In this document: positions 42,109 through 51,064 of the stretch, piece after piece | Numbering within the stretch: the stretch's first letter is position 1 | Layout of the letters: every line of letters begins with the position of its first letter | Source of the DNA: Niabella agricola | GTDB lineage: Bacteria > Bacteroidota > Bacteroidia > Chitinophagales > Chitinophagaceae | Length of the DNA: 64,000 bases | NCBI RefSeq assembly: GCF_021538615.1 | Contig: NZ_JAJHIZ010000003.1 | Coordinates: 3,286,001-3,350,000, forward strand | Reading direction: 5' to 3' | Notes under the pieces: generated by a model | Told to the model about the DNA's origin: nothing | Seen by the model: the letters and a program-made list of their open reading frames with translations, nothing else | Database searches by the model: none | Program-made: the position numbers and the translations under genes

Positions 42109-43128
42109 TTAAAAATTTCCTTTTCGTTCCTGAAAATGAGTGTCTTTATTCCATAATTCGCCGCCTTCGAGCAACCATCTGGCCGTGATGTCTATGGCCT
42201 CCCGGATCGAAGTGCGGGGGTATCCAAACAGTTTGTGACAGGCAGAAGCATTGTTCAGCAGGGCCGTTGGGGCGGGCTGGTTGATGAATTGCGGCACTTT
42301 GTTGAACCGTTCACCAAAACGCTGCGCGATCCATCGAACGGATAAGATCTCCGGACCGGTAACGTTTAACACGGTAGCCGGTGATGTACAGTGCCGTAAT
42401 GATCTTAACGCAATTTCATTGGCATCGCCCTGCCAGATCACATTGACGTTCTCCGTGGTGAGGTCGATTGCTTTTTCCGCCAGTACGGATTTTGCGATCT
42501 CCACCAGCACCCCGTACCGGAAATCAACGGCATAATTCAACCGGTAGATCAGCACCGGTGTGCCGTTCTTCTTTGAAAAATACTGGAAAATGCGTTCCCG
42601 GCCCAGGCAGGACTGCGCATATTCCCCAATGGGTGCCGGTGCCGTTTCCTCCGAAACGCCCCCATCTGTTACCGGAACGAACGGGAGCACATTACCGGAG
42701 GAAAAGGCCACGATCCGCGCATCTTTAAAATGCATAGCCACTCGTCCGGGAAGGAACGTATTCATCGCCCAGGTAAAATCTTCATTACCGCTGGTGCCAA
42801 ATTTATATCCCGCCAGGTAAATGATATTGGGCACCCGGGGCAGTTGCTGCAGGGCCGCATCATCCAGCAGGTCGCAGGCGATGGTTTCCACGCCGATGGC
42901 CTCAAGCTCCTGCTGCAAGGTTCCGGATGAAAAGCGCGAAACGCCGATCACTTTTTTTGTGAGCCCGGCTTCGCGGATGGCCCTTAACGCCAGGCGGGCC
43001 ATGCTGGGCCCCATTTTGCCGCCCACACCCAGCAGCATCAGGTCGCCCTCTATGTGCTTCAGATCTTCAATCAATGCGGCGGAAGGAGCCAAAAGGGCCT
43101 CTTCCAGTTGTTGTAAATTCGATTGCAT
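42109..43128 (-). CDS. NAD-dependent epimerase/dehydratase-like protein
   Basis: A 339-residue Rossmann protein. The nucleotide-binding Gly motif LLGVGGKMGPSMARLA is at about residues 32-47, after an N-terminal helix. VIGVSRFSS, then IACDLLDDAAL, IIYLAGYKFG and IVAFSSGNVLP follow the extended-SDR order, though the usual YxxxK is not obvious (EYAQSCLGRERIF may hold the Tyr). It probably oxidises or epimerises a sugar-derived intermediate. It is in the operon with the aldolase-family gene and the Nramp-like gene (7 bp gap). Confidence 0.75.
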   Translation of the reverse strand: MQSNLQQLEEALLAPSAALIEDLKHIEGDLMLLGVGGKMGPSMARLALRAIREAGLTKKVIGVSRFSSGTLQQELEAIGVETIACDLLDDAALQQLPRVPNIIYLAGYKFGTSGNEDFTWAMNTFLPGRVAMHFKDARIVAFSSGNVLPFVPVTDGGVSEETAPAPIGEYAQSCLGRERIFQYFSKKNGTPVLIYRLNYAVDFRYGVLVEIAKSVLAEKAIDLTTENVNVIWQGDANEIALRSLRHCTSPATVLNVTGPEILSVRWIAQRFGERFNKVPQFINQPAPTALLNNASACHKLFGYPRTSIREAIDITARWLLEGGELWNKDTHFQERKGNF

Positions 43129-43135
43129 AAACGGA

Positions 43136-44368
43136 TTACTTTACGAGTTTAATAAAATTGCTAACGGCCAGGATTAGCAGTATGGCCAGGCCTATAATCG
43201 CCCAAACCTTTGTTAAGGGTTTGTTTTTTTGCTCCTTCATGATTACCGGATCGTTGGCCACCAGGAAAAGGATAATGCCGATAAACGGTACCAGGAAGAT
43301 GGTGATGCTTTGGGCAAATACGATCAGCTCCAGCGGAAGACTGCCGAATACATAAGCGATGACCGAGCCGAAGATCATTACCAGCGAAATAAATAGTTTT
43401 ACTGTTGTATTGTTCAGGTTGTTGCCAAAGCCAAATGTGTCACCCAACAGGGAACCACCCAGTACGGCATTGCCAATCAGCGAAGAAAAAGAAGCACCGA
43501 ACAAACCGGCAAAAAAGAGATGGGAAGCATAACTACCCAGCAGAGGTTCCAGGGCTTTTCCCATTTCTGCAGCGGAGTTGATCTTGATGCCTTGGGGGTG
43601 CAGGATATTACCGGCACAGATCAATACGGCGGTACTCATTAACCCCAGGATGATGATGCCCACGCGGCTGCCCAGGATCTCATTGCCGGAAAGTTGCCCG
43701 CCGGGCGACAGCTTGCGGCGTGCTTGTACCAGGTAACTTTGATATAAAGCGCCCACGATGGAAAAGCAGGAAGCGGTAAATGCGATTACCAGTCCCAGTG
43801 CTCCATCCGGAATGCGGGGCACCAGGCCTGCGGCAATCTCAGCAAGAGATGGACGCAACATGACGGCGGTAGATAAAAATGCAAACAGCATGATAATGAT
43901 CAGCGCCAGCATCAGCTTTTCCAGTACCAGGAAAAAAGAGCGGAAAAACAGAAGTAGAATGCCGATCAGGGTAAAAATAAGGATGCTTATTTTGGGAGGA
44001 ATACCCATCGATTCGGAAAGCGACAGCGCTACGCCGGTAGCGTTACCAGATTGAAAACAGACGGCTACGAGGAAAATGCCGATACCGATGATGGCAGCCG
44101 TGGCTTTACCGAATTTATTGCGGATCAGTGTTAACAGCGAAACATCGCTTTGCGCTCCGATACGGGCGGCCATATTGGTAAAAACCATCATAAAAAAAAT
44201 GGCGGCTACAATCACCCAGATAAGGCTGAAGCCATAATCGGCGCCCATTTTAGAAGTAATGGTCATTTTGCTGGGACCAAATACCAGCGCGGCCGTGATG
44301 ATCCCCGGCCCCAGGATGGAGATCCATTTTTTAAAAAAGGAGGGTTTGTTGGAAGGAGCGGTCTGCAT
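43136..44368 (-). CDS. Nramp-family transporter lacking the canonical metal-binding motifs
   Basis: A 410-residue membrane protein with about 11 helices and clear Nramp-family similarity (ILGPGIITAALVFGPSKMT in the first helix). The TM1 motif that binds divalent metal in classical Nramp, DPGN, is here GPSK, and the TM6 MPH motif is absent (helix reads SIVGALYQSYLVQ). Canonical Mn2+/Fe2+ transport is therefore doubtful. In this operon, between the sugar dehydrogenase gene (6 bp upstream) and catabolic genes, transport of a locus-specific compound is an inference. Confidence 0.88.
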   Translation of the reverse strand: MQTAPSNKPSFFKKWISILGPGIITAALVFGPSKMTITSKMGADYGFSLIWVIVAAIFFMMVFTNMAARIGAQSDVSLLTLIRNKFGKATAAIIGIGIFLVAVCFQSGNATGVALSLSESMGIPPKISILIFTLIGILLLFFRSFFLVLEKLMLALIIIMLFAFLSTAVMLRPSLAEIAAGLVPRIPDGALGLVIAFTASCFSIVGALYQSYLVQARRKLSPGGQLSGNEILGSRVGIIILGLMSTAVLICAGNILHPQGIKINSAAEMGKALEPLLGSYASHLFFAGLFGASFSSLIGNAVLGGSLLGDTFGFGNNLNNTTVKLFISLVMIFGSVIAYVFGSLPLELIVFAQSITIFLVPFIGIILFLVANDPVIMKEQKNKPLTKVWAIIGLAILLILAVSNFIKLVK

Positions 44369-44374
44369 ATAGAT

Positions 44375-45886
44375 TTACCGGTTGTTTTTTACTGTTTCCA
44401 ATGAGATGTGGCTGGCTGCGTTACCAAAGCTGCTTCGGATATAGTTGGTAAGCACCCGGATCTCTTCGTCTTTCAGAAATGCAAAAGCGGGCATCGAAGC
44501 TTCGTAGGAAATGCCGTCGGATGCTTTTCCGCCTGCTCCGTGCAGCAGCACCTGCAGTAATTTATTTGCATCGCCGTTTACCAGCCGGGAACCGGCAAGG
44601 GATGGAAACGTATTCAACAGCCCCTTGCCATCTGTTTTATGGCAGGAGGCACAGTAGGATTCGTATAAGGCTTTGCCAGACTGTTCCTGCAGGACCGGGG
44701 ACTTTTGGGGCCGTAATACGGGGGCCGTAGTATCGGTTGTTTTTTGCAAACGATAAATGCCATCATCAGTGGGTTTGGGAAATCCTTTTTGCGGATTCCA
44801 GTCCCGGTTGCTCGAACAAAAATAGATGGTACCATCCGGTAATACCAATACGGAACGCAAGCGTCCCAGGTAATTGGCAAAAAGAATGGCTTCATCCGTG
44901 ATCTGCAGTCCGTTGGCAGAAAGATGAAGGATCCGCAGCGACTGGCTTTTCAAGGTGGTCAATAGTAAACTATTCTTCCATTCGGGAATGGCATCTGAAC
45001 CATACCAGGCCAGGCCCGCGGGTGCAATAACCGGTGTCCAGGACCGCACCGGTTCTGTGCGGGGCGATCTTTTTGCAATCGCGATCTCTTTTTCGGTGTC
45101 GTGTTTCCCTTCGATCTGCGGCCAACCGTAGTTTTGCAGCGGGCGGATCAGGTTGATCTCGTCTTCAATGGCATCTCCATGTTCAGAAGTATAAATGGCG
45201 CCGCTTTCCGATTGGGTGAGTCCCTGCATATTGCGGAACCCCCAGGCGTATACATAACTGCTGGGAATGGGGTTATCTTTTGGAATACTGCCATCCAGGT
45301 TTAAACGCAGGATCTTTCCATTCAACGCAGTACTGTCCTGCGCAAAGCTATCGCTGGCAGCATCGCCGGTGGCCCAGTATACTTTTTGATCCTTAGCTAC
45401 CAGCACGCGGGAGCCGTTGTGCCCGGTGTTACCCGGGATGCGCAGTAAGCGCAGCGGCGCCTCTAGTTTTCCATTATTATATGTATAACGTAATAGGTTT
45501 GAATAAATGCGGTCACCCGTTTTGCTGGTGTAGGACAAAAACAGGTAATCCGGCCCTTGTTCTGGCTGATACAGGGCCATACCCAGCAGACCTGTCGTGC
45601 GCTGATGGTATACATCAGTTATACGTGCAACAGGAGACACTTTATAAGTGTTGAGGTCCAGCCGCTTGATCACACCGGCGATCTCGGAAAACAGGATGGC
45701 ATGCGCTTTCCGGTCGTATTGCAGATCCCAGGGAACATTCAGATGGTTTGCTACCCGGGTAAGAGACAAGGTTGTTTGCCCCAACTGGATTGTATTCAGT
45801 ACCGGCGGTTCTTTTTTCTTTTCGTTGTGGCAGGATACAAAAAGAGCTGCCATTGATAATAAAACAGGTAGTGCTGCAAGCCGCAT
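44375..45886 (-). CDS. Soluble PQQ-dependent sugar dehydrogenase with C-terminal cytochrome c
   Basis: A 503-residue lipoprotein (lipobox FVSC, Cys19). Residues about 40-390 form a soluble-glucose/sorbosone dehydrogenase (GSDH) beta-propeller: LNVPWDLQYD, GLLGMALYQPE, GNTGHNGSRVLV, WATGDAASDSFAQ, GKILRLNLDGSIPKDNP, WGFRNMQGLT and SEHGDAIEDEIN. The C-terminal 90 residues are a c-type cytochrome (YCASCHKTDG haem site, with a later Met ligand in ASMPAF). The enzyme would oxidise a sugar at the outer face or in the periplasm and pass electrons to the cytochrome. First gene of the minus-strand operon. Confidence 0.9.
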   Translation of the reverse strand: MRLAALPVLLSMAALFVSCHNEKKKEPPVLNTIQLGQTTLSLTRVANHLNVPWDLQYDRKAHAILFSEIAGVIKRLDLNTYKVSPVARITDVYHQRTTGLLGMALYQPEQGPDYLFLSYTSKTGDRIYSNLLRYTYNNGKLEAPLRLLRIPGNTGHNGSRVLVAKDQKVYWATGDAASDSFAQDSTALNGKILRLNLDGSIPKDNPIPSSYVYAWGFRNMQGLTQSESGAIYTSEHGDAIEDEINLIRPLQNYGWPQIEGKHDTEKEIAIAKRSPRTEPVRSWTPVIAPAGLAWYGSDAIPEWKNSLLLTTLKSQSLRILHLSANGLQITDEAILFANYLGRLRSVLVLPDGTIYFCSSNRDWNPQKGFPKPTDDGIYRLQKTTDTTAPVLRPQKSPVLQEQSGKALYESYCASCHKTDGKGLLNTFPSLAGSRLVNGDANKLLQVLLHGAGGKASDGISYEASMPAFAFLKDEEIRVLTNYIRSSFGNAASHISLETVKNNR

Positions 45887-45966
45887 AAAGTCGAATTTTA
45901 AGCGTTGTTTTATGATTCTAAACCAAATCTAATTATTTAATTTTATATACAAAAATCTAATTATTT

Positions 45967-45974
45967 TGTATACA
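45967..45974. promoter_or_regulatory. Candidate GntR/FCD operator
   Basis: TGTATACA, a perfect 8-bp palindrome, here within TTTTGTATACATTTT. TTGTATACAA-like sites are typical of FadR/UxuR-type GntR regulators. It is on the side of the minus-strand operon. Confidence 0.5.
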
Positions 45975-46125
45975 TTTTACTGATTGCTTTATGACTTTTA
46001 AAAGAGTGTATTCTTAATATGTTGATAATAAATATATTATATTGTTTTTATTACATAGCTTAGCCGATAAAAAAAGTAACAAAAAAATAAAATAAATTTT
46101 GTTTGTTTACAAAAAATGATTAATA

Positions 46126-46133
46126 TTGTATAC
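46126..46133. promoter_or_regulatory. Candidate GntR/FCD operator
   Basis: TGTATACA again, within ATTGTATACAGT, on the susC side of the same intergenic region and 144 bp before the susC start. Confidence 0.5.
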
Positions 46134-46276
46134 AGTATTATTGACTACTTGATTGCGATTTTCTTGTTTATTGTTTTTCTGAAACCTGTATTTTGAACAG
46201 CCGGATGATGGCTGATGCTAAGGAATGAAAACCTAAAATTAATTTGTTTGGAAAATTATTTTTAACACGATTATTC

Positions 46277-49200
46277 ATGAACCCAAACTCACGCAGCATC
46301 AGGAACATGCTTTTAGGAACGTACGTTTTATTGGCCTTGCCCCTTGTTCCTTTAGCGGGCAACGCTTCTTCCGGTTTACCGTTGTTTTCAAAAGCCACAC
46401 GAAGCAAAGCAGCAGGCACACACGCAGTTTTCCTCAGGCCGGCCGCTGAACTGGTGACAGGCCGGATAACCGATGGTAATAAAGAACCGCTGGCGGGTGT
46501 GGAAGTAACCAACCTTTCGAGCAGGGAAACGGTCGTTTCCGGTAAGAACGGGGAATACCGTATTAACGCAGCTCCGGAAGATCAGCTACAATTCCGTCTG
46601 GTAGGATTTAAAACGGTAACCATGCAGGCAAGCGCCGCCCGCGAAGTATCGCTGGAGCCACAAACCAATGAAATGAATGAAGTGGTGGTAGTGGGTTACG
46701 GTACACAAAAAAAGGTAAACCTTACCGGAGCAGTGTCGGTGGTTAAGTTTGATGAATCCCTGGCCAGCCGGCCTAATCTGAACCTGGCATCCGCATTGGT
46801 AGGCGCTGCTTCAGGACTTAATATTGCACAAACCTCTGCCGCTCCCGGAGCCGAAGGATTTAATCTGCTGGTACGCGGCAAAGGAACGATGAATGATGCT
46901 TCACCATTGGTGGTCATTGATGGGGTGCCCGGAGCTTTAAATGATGTGAATCCAAACGATGTGGAAAGCGTGTCGATACTTAAAGACGCTGCATCTTCAG
47001 CCATCTATGGTTCGCGGGCGGCCAACGGCGTACTGCTCGTTACAACGAAGCGGGGCAAGGGCGATAAGTTCACCTTTAATTATAACGGGTATACGGGCAT
47101 GCAGGATGTGGCGAAACACATTGATTTTATAACGGATATGGCTACGCATATGGAGCTGGTGAATGAATCGGAAGGGCGTGAGAAATATGCGAAAACGCTG
47201 ATTGATACCTGGAGAACAGAATCTGCCGCCGGAAACCCGCTGTACCCCAATACCGATTGGTATAACGAGATGCTGAAAAAAGGCTTACTTACCGAGCATA
47301 ACCTGTCTGTGCGGGGAGGCGGAGAAAAAGGAAACATCGCCCTGTCATTAGGCTATTTAAAGAACCAGGGTATTATCGACCATTCCGACTATACCAAATA
47401 CAGTTTCCGGATCAATGCAGACATGAAAATAAAGAAGATACTGACCATTGGAGGCAATGTGTTTGGGTACTGGGCAAACAGGGACCCCCTGGATGTAGCC
47501 AGCTTTTTTTCAACGATACGGAACACCACACCGGGCGTCATACCAAAGTATGAAGACGGGCGCTATGGCGGTGAAATGTTCAATGGCTTGCCGGCGGGCG
47601 CCAATCCAAGGGCTTATGTGGATAACATCCGGGGACAATATGAACGGCAACGGCTGGGTCTGAAATTTTATGGTATCGTGAACCTGCTGAAGAACCTGGA
47701 ATGGGAAAGCAGCTTTGGCTTCAATTATAATAACGACCGGAATTGGGAATATGCGCGGCCCTATTCGCTCTGGAACCTACAGACAAATTTTGAGTATCCC
47801 AAAAAACCAAGCATCAACAGCTTGTTTAACGGCAGCAGAAGGGATTATACCACCGTGCTCAATACACAGCTGCGGTTCAGGGAATCTATCAAAGAAATGC
47901 ATCACTTCACAGCATTGCTGGGTTTCGATCAGCAGTACAACCGCATGGATAAATTCGATGCAAAGAAGAACGATATCCTCGGGGACGATGCCATTTACAT
48001 TCTGGATGCCGGAACCAACATGGAAGCTATAAACGGATCCGGAACCGATGATGCGCTTCAGTCTTACTTCGGACGGCTGAATTACGACTATAAAAGCAAA
48101 TACCTGTTTGAAGCCAATGCACGGTATGACGGATCATCGCGGTTTGCCCGGGAGAACCGGTGGGGCTTCTTCCCTTCGTTTTCGGCAGGATGGAGAGTGT
48201 TAGAGGAACCTTTTGCACAGCCGTTAAAAGCAGTATTTGATGATATAAAAATCAGGGGCTCCTGGGGACGGCTGGGTAACAACCGGATCGGAGATTATAC
48301 CTACCAGGTAGTATACGGTTCTTACCTGTACCCGTTTGGCGGACAGATGCAGCAAGGGGTAGCGCCAAAAGAGATCGCTAACAGCCGCATCAAATGGGAA
48401 ACCACAACGGCTACAAACATCGGACTGGATATCACCATGCTGAAAAACCGGTTGTTGCTGAGTGCCGAATACTTCGACAAAATCACAACAGACATCCTGA
48501 CCAAGATCCCCATTCCATTGGTGATGGGAAACTTCCTTCCGCCCTGGCAGAATATTGCAGCCATGAAGAACCGGGGAATGGAGTTCCAGTTAACCTACCG
48601 GAATGCCCCGGGAAAAGACTGGTCCTACCAGGTAAATGCAAATCTGTCTACCGTCACCAACAGCGTGAGCCGGTTTAACGGAGATACTTCGATTGATGGT
48701 ACAACGATCACCCTCGAAGGCAAACCCTTTACCAGTTTTTATGTGCTGGAGTTCGACCGGATTATCCAGGATCAGTCCGAAATTGACCGCCTGGTTGCCG
48801 ATGGCTATACCTTTGGTACCTATGTAGGGGGTACTCCAAAGCCGGGCGATATGCTTTATAAAGATGCCAATGGCGATAAAGTATTTAATGAAAAGGACCG
48901 GGTGGTTAAAAATTACTCATCGCTGCCCAAGTATACGTATGGACTGAATGTTAGCATTGCTTATAAAGGCATCGACCTGAATATAGTGGGGCAGGGTGTT
49001 GGCGGTGTAAAGCAATACTGGGGTAATGACGGGTTTAATACCTTTAACCTGAACGAAGGCTATCTGCAACGAACGGAGATACTGAATCGCTGGACCCCGG
49101 AAAACAAATCGACGGTTTATCCGCGGCTGCTTACTTCGGGCTCGGCGCTGAACACGGCTTACAGTGATTACTGGCTCTACAATACTTCCTACTTCCGGGT

Positions 49201-49393
49201 AAAGTCACTGCAATTGGGATATGCGTTTGCTAGACAGATGACCAACAGGCTTAAAATAGACCGGCTAAGGGTATATGCCGACCTGGAAAACTATTTTACA
49301 TTCACCGATTTTAAAGGATACAATCCGGAAAACTCCGGGATCTCCTATCCGTTGATGAAACAATGGATCATTGGTTTAAACATTGCATTTTAA
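46277..49393 (+). CDS. susC: SusC/RagA-family TonB-dependent outer-membrane receptor
   Basis: A 1038-residue receptor if it starts at the ATG at 46277. It has an exported N-terminus, then a carboxypeptidase-regulatory-like domain (VTGRITDGNKEPLAGVEVTN ... GEYRI), a TonB-box-like EVVVVGYGTQKK, the plug domain (LLVRGKGTMNDASPLVVIDG, VSILKDAASSAIYGSRAANG) and a long beta-barrel. Together with SusD it imports oligosaccharides across the outer membrane. It heads the operon susC-susD-lyase-gntR. The start upstream at 46244 (TTG) has no signal peptide before it. Confidence 0.95.
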   Translation: MNPNSRSIRNMLLGTYVLLALPLVPLAGNASSGLPLFSKATRSKAAGTHAVFLRPAAELVTGRITDGNKEPLAGVEVTNLSSRETVVSGKNGEYRINAAPEDQLQFRLVGFKTVTMQASAAREVSLEPQTNEMNEVVVVGYGTQKKVNLTGAVSVVKFDESLASRPNLNLASALVGAASGLNIAQTSAAPGAEGFNLLVRGKGTMNDASPLVVIDGVPGALNDVNPNDVESVSILKDAASSAIYGSRAANGVLLVTTKRGKGDKFTFNYNGYTGMQDVAKHIDFITDMATHMELVNESEGREKYAKTLIDTWRTESAAGNPLYPNTDWYNEMLKKGLLTEHNLSVRGGGEKGNIALSLGYLKNQGIIDHSDYTKYSFRINADMKIKKILTIGGNVFGYWANRDPLDVASFFSTIRNTTPGVIPKYEDGRYGGEMFNGLPAGANPRAYVDNIRGQYERQRLGLKFYGIVNLLKNLEWESSFGFNYNNDRNWEYARPYSLWNLQTNFEYPKKPSINSLFNGSRRDYTTVLNTQLRFRESIKEMHHFTALLGFDQQYNRMDKFDAKKNDILGDDAIYILDAGTNMEAINGSGTDDALQSYFGRLNYDYKSKYLFEANARYDGSSRFARENRWGFFPSFSAGWRVLEEPFAQPLKAVFDDIKIRGSWGRLGNNRIGDYTYQVVYGSYLYPFGGQMQQGVAPKEIANSRIKWETTTATNIGLDITMLKNRLLLSAEYFDKITTDILTKIPIPLVMGNFLPPWQNIAAMKNRGMEFQLTYRNAPGKDWSYQVNANLSTVTNSVSRFNGDTSIDGTTITLEGKPFTSFYVLEFDRIIQDQSEIDRLVADGYTFGTYVGGTPKPGDMLYKDANGDKVFNEKDRVVKNYSSLPKYTYGLNVSIAYKGIDLNIVGQGVGGVKQYWGNDGFNTFNLNEGYLQRTEILNRWTPENKSTVYPRLLTSGSALNTAYSDYWLYNTSYFRVKSLQLGYAFARQMTNRLKIDRLRVYADLENYFTFTDFKGYNPENSGISYPLMKQWIIGLNIAF

Positions 49394-49403
49394 AGAAGAA
49401 GCC

Positions 49404-51008
49404 ATGATAAAGAAAATAATGATCGCAACACTCTCCGTACTTGTACTGGGGTCTTGCAATAAATTCCTTGATAGAAATTCGTTGGTTGGATTATCGGAAG
49501 GCGATTTTTGGAAATCCGAGCAGGATGCGGTAACGGGCATCAATGCGATTTATAACGCCAACCGCGAATTTACCAACAGCATCGTCATCTATGGTATGAT
49601 GGACGACTTTACCGATATTTCTTACCAGTCGTTCGCAACCGGGCTCACAACAGGGGTATTCCCTGCCAATGCCTCGTTTTACTCAACCTCCTGGGGGATT
49701 TTCTATAAAGGTATCTACAGGGCGAATACCGCGCTGAAGAAAGTGCCGGAGATACAAATGAGCGAAACTGTCAAGAACCGTACCCTGGGGGAAGCCAAGT
49801 TTTTCAGAGGGTATTTCTATTTTAAACTCTGGGATTATTTTGGCGGGGTACCACTTTATGATTACCCCATGAATGTGGATGAATCGTTTAAGCCGCGGAA
49901 TACGGAAAAAGAGGTGTATGATTTTATTGTGAAGGATATGACGGAGGCCTATGCATTGTTGCCGGGTAGTTATGATGCAGCGAATAAAGGCCGTGTTACC
50001 AAATGGGCGGCGCTGGCCATGCGGGGGAAAGCACATCTCTGGGCAAAGGAATATGAAAAGGCGGCTGCAGATTTTAAAGAACTGATGGAGAAAAGCGACC
50101 GGACCTTAGTGGCCGATTATCATACTTTGTTCCGTGTGGCCGGGAATAACAACAGTGAGGTTATTTTTGATGTGCAGTATGTGGCACAGCAGGGAAATGG
50201 GCTGGCCACTGACCGTAATTATGGCAATGCCAGGGGTGCCACAACCGGCTCCCAGCGTACACGCCCCACACCGAAGCTGGTAAATGAATATGAAATGAAG
50301 GACGGCACCCCGTTCGATTTTGCGAACTTCAAAAATGCACAGGGCGGAGTATTTAACCCCGATAATGTGAATGACTGGAAGGATGAAACTTCCGTGCGGA
50401 AGCTGTTTGAGAACCGCGATCCCCGTTTGCAAAAGGGCATTGTCGTACCCTGGTCTACCTTTAACGGAAAGGGCGGTATTGATTATTTGTACCGGTTTCC
50501 GGTAGTGACTTCCGATCCGGCAGCCTATGTACCGGTATGGACCAATGGAAGTTATGCCTGGCGAAAATTTGTAGAAACCGGATCCGTTTATACCTTACAG
50601 GATAATATGCCACAAAACTTTCCCCTCATCCGGCTGGCGGATGTGCTATTAATGTATGCGGAAGCAAAGAATGAATCGGCGGGCGTGCCGGACCAGAGTG
50701 TATACGATGCTGTAAATGCTGTACGGACGCGGGCTGGTATGCCAGGGCTGACGGGCGGATTAAATAAAGAACAGATGCGTGAGCGGATACGCCATGAACG
50801 GATGGTGGAGTTATGCGGGGAAGGACAACGTTATTCAGATATCCGGAGATGGCGAATTGCCAGGGACGTAGTAGATGGGGTATGGATGACGGAGTTTACA
50901 GGGGTGAAAATCCGGCAAAGAGGCTTCCCGGATAACTATTACCTGTGGCCGATACCACAGTCGGAAAGAGATGTGAATCCCAACCTTACACAAAACCCGG
51001 GTTGGTAA
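49404..51008 (+). CDS. susD: SusD/RagB-family glycan-binding lipoprotein
   Basis: A 534-residue surface lipoprotein (lipobox LVLGSC, Cys18) that caps SusC and binds the glycan. It has the SusD layout: N-terminal EGDFWKSEQDAVTGINAIY, the TPR-type core AKFFRGYFYFKLWDYFGGVP, WAALAMRGKAHLWAKEYEK, and the C-terminal FPLIRLADVLLMYAEAKNE and ERIRHERMVELCGEGQRY. It starts 10 bp after susC. The longer frame from 49383 would put charged residues before the signal. Confidence 0.95.
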   Translation: MIKKIMIATLSVLVLGSCNKFLDRNSLVGLSEGDFWKSEQDAVTGINAIYNANREFTNSIVIYGMMDDFTDISYQSFATGLTTGVFPANASFYSTSWGIFYKGIYRANTALKKVPEIQMSETVKNRTLGEAKFFRGYFYFKLWDYFGGVPLYDYPMNVDESFKPRNTEKEVYDFIVKDMTEAYALLPGSYDAANKGRVTKWAALAMRGKAHLWAKEYEKAAADFKELMEKSDRTLVADYHTLFRVAGNNNSEVIFDVQYVAQQGNGLATDRNYGNARGATTGSQRTRPTPKLVNEYEMKDGTPFDFANFKNAQGGVFNPDNVNDWKDETSVRKLFENRDPRLQKGIVVPWSTFNGKGGIDYLYRFPVVTSDPAAYVPVWTNGSYAWRKFVETGSVYTLQDNMPQNFPLIRLADVLLMYAEAKNESAGVPDQSVYDAVNAVRTRAGMPGLTGGLNKEQMRERIRHERMVELCGEGQRYSDIRRWRIARDVVDGVWMTEFTGVKIRQRGFPDNYYLWPIPQSERDVNPNLTQNPGW

Positions 51009-51064
51009 CAGGATCATTTTTGTAACGAAAAAAACAGGCATCTTTAAGATGCTGATATAGGAAG

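Larger units (their letters stand above)
45887..46276. promoter_or_regulatory. Divergent control region between the dehydrogenase operon and susC
   Basis: An AT-rich region of 390 bp with no gene. It contains two exact TGTATACA palindromes (45967-45974 and 46126-46133) and one near match TATATACA (45944-45951). A TATTTTG box at 46189-46195 is a possible -7 element for susC. The palindromes also occur at 55422 and 55445 upstream of the other half of the locus. Confidence 0.6.
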
